From Betaproteobacteria bacterium (GTDB taxonomy: Bacteria > Pseudomonadota > Gammaproteobacteria > Burkholderiales > SG8-39), in assembly GCA_007280315.1 (NCBI GenBank), contig QYQC01000022.1, positions 1 to 10,710 of the forward strand: a stretch of 10,710 nucleotides of DNA, written 5' to 3'. How positions within the stretch are numbered: position 1 is the stretch's first letter; every line of letters begins with the position of its first letter. Under the pieces are notes generated by a model that was not told the origin of the DNA, made no database searches, and worked only from the letters and a program-made list of their open reading frames with translations. The position numbers were made by a program, and so were the translations under genes. Shown in pieces: positions 1 through 5,635 of the stretch.

Positions 1-3000
1 GCGTATGCCTGGGGATGGGACGGCGCAGTTGCCGGCGGCGGCGGCGGCGGCGGTTTTGCAGTGGCGGGCGAGCCGGGCGCGAACGGCCATCCGGTCCTGC
101 CGCATCACTGGGACGGCAATAGTTGGGTTGATGATCCTCCGGCGATTCAACAGCCAGGCGGTGACGGCGGAGCAGCCTATTCCGCATTTTCCATCCTCAG
201 CGGAGGCGGTGGCGGCGGCGCCGGCGGCAGCGGAACAACCTGGGGAGGCTACGCCGCCGCCGGCGGTAACGGCGGCAACGGCGGCGGCGCCGTATTCTTT
301 GTCGCCGGCGGCGATTTCACCATTACTGCAAACGGTTCGATTCGCGCCGATGGCAACGCCGCCCCGTATTTTGACGGCGGCAGCTTCGAGGCGAGCGGCG
401 GTGGCGGGGCAGGCGGCTACATTGCGTTCAACATCGCAGGAAGCTGGCAGAACGATGGCACGGTGTCCGCGCGCGGGGGGGCGGGAACCTACAACGGCGG
501 ATCGTTTCATCCCGTCGCGAATGGCGGCACCGCGCTTAACCTCAGGGACCAGATGGGCGGCGCCGGTTCCGGAGGTTATGTAGCAATCAATCCCGTCACG
601 CTCGTCAATACCGGAACGATCGATGTCTCGGGCGGCATCACGGCCGTGTCTCCCGTGTATGGCGGTCGGGTGCGGCTGGATGCGCCTTCCATCGTCAACC
701 TGGGACTAGTAACCGGTGCGACCGACACCGCTGCCACTTCGGCCATCGCCGCCTCGGCCATGACCCCGGGTGTACCCAAGATGGGCAGCGCAACTGCTGC
801 CAACGCGAGCGCTACAGTCAGATTCGCCGCGCCGGGCAACAATGGCGGCGCTGCGATCACAGCGTACACCGTGATTTCGAGTCCTGGCGGAATCAGCGCA
901 AGCGGCACGACCAGCCCGATTACACTCGTGGGCCTCGCGAATGGTAGCAGCTACACCTTCGCCGTGACGGCGACGAATGCTGCCGGAACCAGCGCCGCAT
1001 CGGCCGCATCGAACAGCGTCGTTCCCTCGACCGGGCCTGGCGCGCCGACGATAGGCGCGGCAACGCGAGGCAACGCAAGCGCGACGGTAAGCTTCACCGC
1101 CCCGACCGACACCGGTGGTTCGGCAATCACTGCATACACGGTGAGCGCCAGTCCCGGCGGAAACGCGGTGAGCGCAACGGCGAGCCCGATCACCGTCGGC
1201 GGGCTCACCAACGGCACCGCCTACACGTTCACGGTTACCGCGACCAACGCAAACGGAACCAGCGCCGCTTCCGCGGCGTCGAACAGCGTCACACCGGCGA
1301 CGGTCCCCGGCGCGCCCAATCTAGCCACTTGGGTCGCAGGCCTGGGCAGCGGCGGGGTGGCGGTTCATGACGGCGGCGCGAGTATCTATTTCGACGCGCC
1401 GTGGAACGGCGGGTCTGCGATCACCGGCTATACGCTTAGTTGCGGCAGCAAGACGGCAACTGCCGGCAGCAGTCCGATCACGGTAAGCGGTTTGACCAAC
1501 GGCGTGAGCTACACCTGTTCAGTGGCGGCGTCCAATGCACTGGGGACCGGGGATGCTTCGGCGGCGTTTGCGCTCACGCCGCGAGGCGTGCCGGGCGCAC
1601 CGATGATCGGCGCGGCGAGTGCGGGCGACTCCAGCGCGACGGTGAGTTTCACGGCGCCGTCCGACACCGGTGGTCTGCCGGTCGCGTTTTATACGGTGAG
1701 CGCCAGCCCCGGCGGATTTGCGTCGAGCGGCACCGCGAGCCCGATCACCGTCGCCGGCCTCGCCAATGGCACCGCCTACACGTTCAAGGTGACAGCGGCG
1801 AACGCGGCCGGAATCGGCGCGTCTTCGGCTGACTCGAACAGTGTTACGCCGGCGGCACCGCTGAACGCGCCAAGCGCCCCGACGATCACCGTAATTTCGG
1901 TCGGTAACGCCAGCGTGAACATCAATTTCCTTTCGCCCTTCAGCACGGGCGGCAGCGCCATAACCGGCTACCTGGCGAGTTGCCAGACTTCGACGGGCAG
2001 TGGCAATCCGATCACGGCAACCGGCACCGGCAGCCCGATTGCAGTGACCGGCCTTACTAACGGCACAAGCTACAATTGTTCGGTGTTGGCGACCAATGCG
2101 ATTGGCAAGGGTGCGGCAACCTATGCGACGCCGGTCACGCCGCTGGGCGCGCCGGGAGCACCGACGATAGGCAGCGCGATTCCGGGCAACACCAGCGCGA
2201 CGATCAGCTTTGCCGCGCCGGCCGACGACGGCGGTTCCGCGATCTGGAATTACACCGTGACCTCCAGCCCCGGCGGCTGGGTCGGAATAGGCACCAGTTC
2301 GCCCATCACCGTCAACGGTTTGCTCAACGGCATCGCCTACACGTTCAGCGTAAACGCGACGAACGGCAAAGGCATCGGGCCGTCCTCGGCGGCATCCAAT
2401 AGCGTCACGCCGGGGAGCGCCACTCCGACCGGCCTACCCGGTGCGCCGACCATTACCGGCGTCGGCGTCAGCAGCGGCAACGCCAGCATTACGTTTACAG
2501 TGCCTGGCAGCAACGGCGGCAGCGCGATTACCGGCTACACGGCGACCTGTCAGACGGCAACGGGCGGCGGCAGTCGGACGGCGACGGGAGGCGGTAGTCC
2601 AATCGCCGTAACGGGCCTCGCAAACGGCACTACCTACATCTGTTTCGTGACAGCGGTGAATGCGCTCGGCGCGGGCGCGGCGGCCTACCCGATGATCGTT
2701 ACGCCGCTTGCGCCGGTCACGGCGGACGGTACGGAATCCATATCTTTCGTAACCGGCTGGAATCTCGCAGGCAACGGCATGAGCGCGGCACTCGATGTCG
2801 CCACTGCCTTTGGCGACAATACCAAGGTAATGACGGTTTGGAAGTGGATCGCAGCGAAGAACGTTTGGGCGTTTTACACACCGTCGCTAGCCGGGCAGGC
2901 TTTGACCGACTACGCAGTCGCCAAGGGCTACGATCTGCTTGCGACGATCAATGCCGGCGAGGGTTTCTGGGTGAATGCGCTGACCCCGTTCGTGGTTTCT

Positions 3001-3348
3001 CTTTCCGGCAATCCGGTGCCGGCGAGTGCGTTCGCCGACAGCAATGTCACCGGCAACGCGCTGGCTGCGGGCTGGAGTCTGATTGCAGTCGGCGCCAGTC
3101 CGGCGCCACGCGCCTTCGTCAATACCATCGCGACGACGCAGCCGAGCTCACCGAACGTGGCATCGACGAGCAGCGTGACGACGCTGTGGGCCTGGAGTGC
3201 GGCTCAGACAGGCTGGTATTTTTACGCGCCCAGTCTGGATAACAGCGGCGCTCTCGCGAGTTACATCGCCACTAAGAGCTATCTTGATTTCGCCGCAACG
3301 AACAAGAAACTCAGCCCGAGTGACGGCTTCTGGGTGAACCATCCCTGA
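1..3348 (+). CDS. Large surface/secreted protein: Gly-rich beta-solenoid, seven FnIII domains, paired GW/GFWVN C-terminal modules (5' partial)
   Basis: The frame is open from base 1 to a TGA at 3346-3348 (1115 residues in view), so the N terminus and any signal peptide lie outside the window; an in-frame GTG at 61 is not a credible start. Residues ~1-95 are extremely Gly/Ala-rich. Residues ~96-230 hold about three rungs of the type 'GTI/GSI-x-V/A-x-G', typical of right-handed beta-helix adhesin-like proteins. Seven FnIII domains follow (about residues 256-905), each opening with PGAP-like residues and carrying GGSAIT-Y and NGTxYTFxVTATNAxG motifs. The last ~200 residues contain two related modules running from GW(N/S)L to GFWVN. 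No catalytic domain is visible. By family knowledge such proteins are extracellular and act in adhesion or polymer binding; the specific ligand is unknown. The FnIII array and C-terminal modules are listed separately. Confidence 0.9.
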   Translation, partial: AYAWGWDGAVAGGGGGGGFAVAGEPGANGHPVLPHHWDGNSWVDDPPAIQQPGGDGGAAYSAFSILSGGGGGGAGGSGTTWGGYAAAGGNGGNGGGAVFFVAGGDFTITANGSIRADGNAAPYFDGGSFEASGGGGAGGYIAFNIAGSWQNDGTVSARGGAGTYNGGSFHPVANGGTALNLRDQMGGAGSGGYVAINPVTLVNTGTIDVSGGITAVSPVYGGRVRLDAPSIVNLGLVTGATDTAATSAIAASAMTPGVPKMGSATAANASATVRFAAPGNNGGAAITAYTVISSPGGISASGTTSPITLVGLANGSSYTFAVTATNAAGTSAASAASNSVVPSTGPGAPTIGAATRGNASATVSFTAPTDTGGSAITAYTVSASPGGNAVSATASPITVGGLTNGTAYTFTVTATNANGTSAASAASNSVTPATVPGAPNLATWVAGLGSGGVAVHDGGASIYFDAPWNGGSAITGYTLSCGSKTATAGSSPITVSGLTNGVSYTCSVAASNALGTGDASAAFALTPRGVPGAPMIGAASAGDSSATVSFTAPSDTGGLPVAFYTVSASPGGFASSGTASPITVAGLANGTAYTFKVTAANAAGIGASSADSNSVTPAAPLNAPSAPTITVISVGNASVNINFLSPFSTGGSAITGYLASCQTSTGSGNPITATGTGSPIAVTGLTNGTSYNCSVLATNAIGKGAATYATPVTPLGAPGAPTIGSAIPGNTSATISFAAPADDGGSAIWNYTVTSSPGGWVGIGTSSPITVNGLLNGIAYTFSVNATNGKGIGPSSAASNSVTPGSATPTGLPGAPTITGVGVSSGNASITFTVPGSNGGSAITGYTATCQTATGGGSRTATGGGSPIAVTGLANGTTYICFVTAVNALGAGAAAYPMIVTPLAPVTADGTESISFVTGWNLAGNGMSAALDVATAFGDNTKVMTVWKWIAAKNVWAFYTPSLAGQALTDYAVAKGYDLLATINAGEGFWVNALTPFVVSLSGNPVPASAFADSNVTGNALAAGWSLIAVGASPAPRAFVNTIATTQPSSPNVASTSSVTTLWAWSAAQTGWYFYAPSLDNSGALASYIATKSYLDFAATNKKLSPSDGFWVNHP
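34..54 (+). repeat. GGC trinucleotide run
   Basis: Six consecutive GGC codons followed by GGT encode seven glycines within the large surface protein. A tract of this kind can change length by polymerase slippage, always in frame, so it would alter the linker length and not inactivate the gene. Confidence 0.7.
766..2715 (+). repeat. Array of seven fibronectin type III domains, two subtypes
   Basis: Domain starts are near 766, 1036, 1306, 1591, 1867, 2152 and 2437, about 90-95 codons each. Domains 1, 2, 4 and 6 share the 'YTV-S-SPGG' strand and mostly end in SNSVTP, with no cysteine. Domains 3, 5 and 7 instead have a Cys in the 'Y-x-x-(S/T)-C' strand and a second Cys in 'Y-x-C-x-V', and lack the SPGG loop. 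The order is A-A-B-A-B-A-B. Domains 2 and 4 remain similar at the DNA level (for example around 1081-1160 and 1636-1720), which points to fairly recent duplication. The paired Cys in B domains sit on strands that could be bridged, consistent with an oxidising extracellular environment. Confidence 0.9.
2755..3345 (+). repeat. Two C-terminal GW...GFWVN modules (internal duplication)
   Basis: Module 1 (2755-2976) and module 2 (3070-3345) share an ordered set of landmarks: GW(N/S)L, a V-T-x-W-x-W stretch, W-x-FY-x-PSL, L-x-x-Y, K-x-Y and a final GFWVN. Module 1 is about 74 residues and module 2 about 92, the extra length lying before the second VTTLW. The protein ends two residues after the second GFWVN. 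I recognise this pattern from C termini of betaproteobacterial extracellular proteins but know no assigned function. The fixed aromatic residues would suit a carbohydrate- or wall-binding module or an export/anchoring signal; that is inference. Confidence 0.75.
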
Positions 3349-3436
3349 GCGTGTTCACTTTTCCTGCCGGCTCTGGCGCTACGCGGGGTGGTAAATCGCG
3401 GGAGATCGCGGACCTCAGCAGCGGCTGCAAGGACGC

Positions 3437-3646
3437 TTATGCACTTGCCTTGTATCCCAGAATCCGTGCAGGCAGGAACAGCACTGTCCGGAGCAGCGCG
3501 AACACGGCCTCGACGGCTATTCCGATCAAGCGAAACGGCAACGACAGAATCCACAGCAGCGGCCACAGCACCAAAGCGAGCAAGGCGAGAGGCCAGCAAA
3601 GTACAAGCAGGATGAGCCAGCCAATAAGGGTAAGCAGCGATCTCAT
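3437..3646 (-). CDS. Small Leu/Trp-rich membrane protein, 69 aa
   Basis: This is a hydrophobic 69-residue protein. Residues ~3-36 form a nearly continuous apolar stretch (two short helices broken by Pro at 19 and 29), followed by an amphipathic part containing two Arg and ending near FLPARILG. It most likely sits in the inner membrane. The ATG at 3644-3646 is preceded by GAGG with six bases of spacing, which supports both the gene and the start. It resembles a conserved hypothetical family of small proteobacterial proteins with an LPFRLIGI-type segment; I know no function. It lies 48 nt downstream of the 83-aa gene on the same strand and may be cotranscribed with it. It converges with the large surface-protein gene, whose stop is 88 nt away. 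Confidence 0.7.
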   Translation of the reverse strand: MRSLLTLIGWLILLVLCWPLALLALVLWPLLWILSLPFRLIGIAVEAVFALLRTVLFLPARILGYKASA

Positions 3647-3694
3647 CTGTTGCCTCGACTGGTCGAACAGGTCAATCCTGCCTGCTGCTGCGGT

Positions 3695-3946
3695 TCAATT
3701 GCTCGTCGCTACAACCTGGCCGGCATGCGCACGATGGCCGACAACCACTACCCGGGCGACGGGGAATTCAGCAACCTGTGACCTTGACGCCGTCACCACC
3801 ACGCGCGGGATTGTCGAAACGCAAGCCGCAACAAGCGGAGCCGTCGACACCGGAGCGACCTGACCGTACTTGATCGCCGCAACCGCGGCGCCGGCGCCCA
3901 ACGCCAGGATGAGGGTCAGGATTGGAATCAGGTTGTTCGCATTCAT
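3695..3946 (-). CDS. Small exported or membrane-anchored protein with two RVVV-x-x-x-R motifs, 83 aa
   Basis: The N terminus has a hydrophobic segment at residues ~6-24 ending in AVAA, which could be a signal peptide or an uncleaved anchor. The N-region carries no Lys/Arg, so topology is uncertain. The rest is polar and contains RVVVTASR (48-55) and RVVVVGHR (65-72), two copies of a motif that resembles the TonB box of outer-membrane receptors. The ATG at 3944-3946 follows GGAG about eight bases upstream, a good ribosome binding site. I recall small proteobacterial exported proteins with repeated RVVVT-type motifs but no assigned role. It precedes the 69-aa membrane protein by 48 nt and may form an operon with it. 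Confidence 0.65.
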   Translation of the reverse strand: MNANNLIPILTLILALGAGAAVAAIKYGQVAPVSTAPLVAACVSTIPRVVVTASRSQVAEFPVARVVVVGHRAHAGQVVATSN

Positions 3947-4438
3947 GGTCGTTCTCCGGTTGAATCCGTGTTCGATGAATGCATTGTGGGCAGGGACGCG
4001 GCCAGCCGCAACGGCGAAGCGACGAACTGCGGAATCTGCGGGTCAAACTGCGCTCCCGGCCGATAAATTGCCGCCCGGAAAGTTGCAAGGAGGCCATGCT
4101 CCCTATTCCCGGGCTACGGTCGCAGTCAAATATGGACGAAGAACCTGGACGTCGCAGTTCCGCCATGATCTGCCGCTGGCGATTTTTCTCCAAACCTGCC
4201 GCTGGTTCTGCGAAGTCACTCCGAAGCGGTCGCTGGGAAGGGAATGGTAAATGTTCGGGATTGAAAGTCGGGTGTGCAGTGCGGGCATTCGAGCTTTGCC
4301 GTCGCGTGGCACGCCCGCGTCCCGGTCGCATTGTCGCCCTCGTTCTCGAAAACGGACGCTGGCCGGGACGCCTTAGGTAGAACGTGTTACTCGATCACCT
4401 GATCGGCGCGCACCAAGAGGTACTTCAGCACCCTAGGG
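3947..4438. other. Intergenic region without a recognisable gene
   Basis: About 490 nt between the 83-aa gene and the end of the carbonic anhydrase gene. Several frames stay open here because of the GC content, but none gives a sequence with family character. An AAGGAGG at 4087-4093 sits only two bases before an ATG at 4096, too close for a good start, and the reading frame after it is Arg-rich and low in sense. The stretch next to 3946 presumably holds the promoter of the small-protein pair, but I cannot pick out convincing -35/-10 boxes. Confidence 0.5.
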
Positions 4439-4472
4439 CCGAGCGCCCGTATTGCAATATCGGCGCGCTCGG
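4439..4472. repeat. 34-nt near-perfect inverted repeat past the carbonic anhydrase gene
   Basis: The arms CCGAGCGC and GCGCTCGG (8 bp) enclose a second stem CCG/CGG around the self-complementary TATTGCAATA, with one unpaired base or so on the right side. It begins 24 nt past the carbonic anhydrase stop in the direction of transcription. No T-run follows on either strand, so it is not a canonical intrinsic terminator. It could protect the mRNA 3' end, act as a weak terminator, or be a protein-binding palindrome. Confidence 0.6.
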
Positions 4473-4495
4473 TATAGCTGCCCAGATTTGCCGCG

Positions 4496-5155
4496 TCAGC
4501 CGAAGGTTCCCATGGCCCCCGGATATTTCACTTCCTCCAACTTCCCGGTGTCGACGTCGTAGATGAATCCACGTACCGTAATCGCGTCCGGTCCGCTCGT
4601 CGGGAGCCAAGGGTGATTCAGGATCGACGAAATCCCTCGCCGCACGTCCCATTCGAGGCGTTCTGTTTGCTTGTCACCGCGCGGGGCGTCAAGCGGTTCG
4701 ATCGGGCCGCGGAAGGCATGAAACTGGGTCGGGGTCGATGCGCACTTCTTGCAACTCATGAAGGCGCGCGAAGTCGCTTGACCTAGCAACTTTTCGGCCG
4801 CCGGGTCGCCCTCCAAGCCCGCCTTGAGCAAATCATCAGTGAACGCAAGCATGCCGCAGCGGGTATGGTGAATCAGAATGATCTCGTTGGTGTTGAGCAG
4901 ATGGTGCGAGATGATGAGACAGCGGATCGCATCGTCGGTCACCACACCCCCGGCGTTTCGGATGATGTGGGCATCGCCGGTTTGCAGGCCAAGCAGGTCC
5001 TCTACGTCCAGTCGCGCGTCCATGCAGGCCACGACCGCAACATGCTTGGCAGGGTTGATTGGCTGCTTTCCTGGGTAGGCGGACTTGTGTTCCGCCTTGC
5101 CACCAGCATACTGCTTGTTGTTTTGCAGGTACTGATCAGTGTTCACGTTTGCCAT
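4496..5155 (-). CDS. Beta-class carbonic anhydrase with CxxC insertion, 219 aa
   Basis: Predicted to interconvert CO2 and bicarbonate with a zinc centre. The ligand motif C44-M-D46-A-R48 is present, with H97 and C100 in HHTRCG, giving the Cys-His-Cys zinc set and the Asp-Arg pair of beta carbonic anhydrases. The IIRNAGG (64-70) and the C-terminal TVRGFIYDVDTGKLEEV segment match the Rv1284-like subgroup from memory. That subgroup is about 160-170 residues; this protein is longer because of a segment at ~residues 117-165 that includes C135-K-K-C138. No signal peptide is visible, so it should be cytoplasmic. The ATG has a strong AAGGAGG six bases upstream. The gene stands alone and diverges from the queE fragment across a 204-nt spacer. 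Confidence 0.9.
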   Translation of the reverse strand: MANVNTDQYLQNNKQYAGGKAEHKSAYPGKQPINPAKHVAVVACMDARLDVEDLLGLQTGDAHIIRNAGGVVTDDAIRCLIISHHLLNTNEIILIHHTRCGMLAFTDDLLKAGLEGDPAAEKLLGQATSRAFMSCKKCASTPTQFHAFRGPIEPLDAPRGDKQTERLEWDVRRGISSILNHPWLPTSGPDAITVRGFIYDVDTGKLEEVKYPGAMGTFG

Positions 5156-5270
5156 GGTCCCTCCTTCTATGAACTTACGGAGCCCGCAATCACAGCGTTC
5201 GTCGGGCTAGCTTATCCGCCCCGTTAGGGCGAGTTGACTATCCTATCTCAATCGCGAATCTTCGGAAACT

Positions 5271-5296
5271 CATTGCGGGGCAGCATTGCGGGGCAG
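5271..5296 (+). repeat. 13-bp perfect tandem duplication
   Basis: The unit CATTGCGGGGCAG occurs at 5271-5283 and again at 5284-5296. It lies in the divergent spacer between the carbonic anhydrase gene and the queE fragment, about 65 nt upstream of the queE start. It may be a chance slippage event; no regulator is recognised. Confidence 0.7.
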
Positions 5297-5359
5297 CAGC
5301 GTGAAGGTTCTTTTCGGCGGCTGTTGTCATTCGTCCCCCATTATAACCATTAATTCGGC

Positions 5360-5605
5360 ATGGTCGCCATGCGCCACGCAGTCAAGGAAATGTTCTACAC
5401 GCTGCAAGGCGAAGGCGCCAACAGCGATCGGCCGACCGTGTTCCTGCGCTTCGCCGGCTGCAACCTGTGGTCGGCGCGCGAAACGGACCGGGCGGATGCC
5501 GTGTGCCGCTTCTGCGACACCGAGTTTGTCGGCACCAACGGCACGGGCGGCGGCAAGTTCGAAACGGCTGAAGCGCTGGCTGCTGTCGAAGCCATGCGGC
5601 CTGCG
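5360..5605 (+). pseudogene. queE: queE (7-carboxy-7-deazaguanine synthase) 5' fragment, truncated
   Basis: The sequence encodes the first ~82 residues of QueE, the radical SAM enzyme that forms 7-carboxy-7-deazaguanine on the queuosine (preQ0) pathway. It opens with MRHAVKEMFYTLQGEG, then FAGCNLWS, and the cluster C34-x14-C49-x2-C52 that binds the 4Fe-4S cluster in Burkholderia-type QueE. GGGKFETAEALA follows and homology stops near MRPA. The family is about 210-220 residues, so the TGGEP SAM-binding part and the whole C-terminal half are missing. The frame stays open to 5779 but only by running antisense through the receptor gene. Starts at 5360 or 5369 are possible; MRHAVKE (5369) fits the family better and neither has a strong ribosome binding site. 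The product would be inactive. A true deletion or an assembly join are both possible. Confidence 0.85.
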
Positions 5606-5635
5606 CCAGACACCGCGCGGCCCGCAAAACATTAT

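Noticed and set aside
1440..2402. Arg-rich open frames inside the FnIII region on both strands
   Set aside because: They are periodic shadows of the repeated FnIII coding sequence.
1..3348. Tandem repeats considered as a CRISPR array or satellite
   Set aside because: Repeats are ~270-285 nt, degenerate at DNA level and in frame as protein domains, not direct repeats with unique spacers.
3768..4331. 187-codon open frame on the - strand
   Set aside because: Composition is Arg/Pro/Ser-rich with no family character, and it overlaps the better-supported 83-aa gene in another frame.
4096..4380. Possible + strand gene starting after AAGGAGG at 4087
   Set aside because: The Shine-Dalgarno sequence ends only two bases before the ATG and the product looks like random GC-rich translation.
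5218..5262. TTGACT at 5234 as a -35 box for queE
   Set aside because: The sequence 17 bases downstream (AATCTT) matches the -10 consensus at only three positions.
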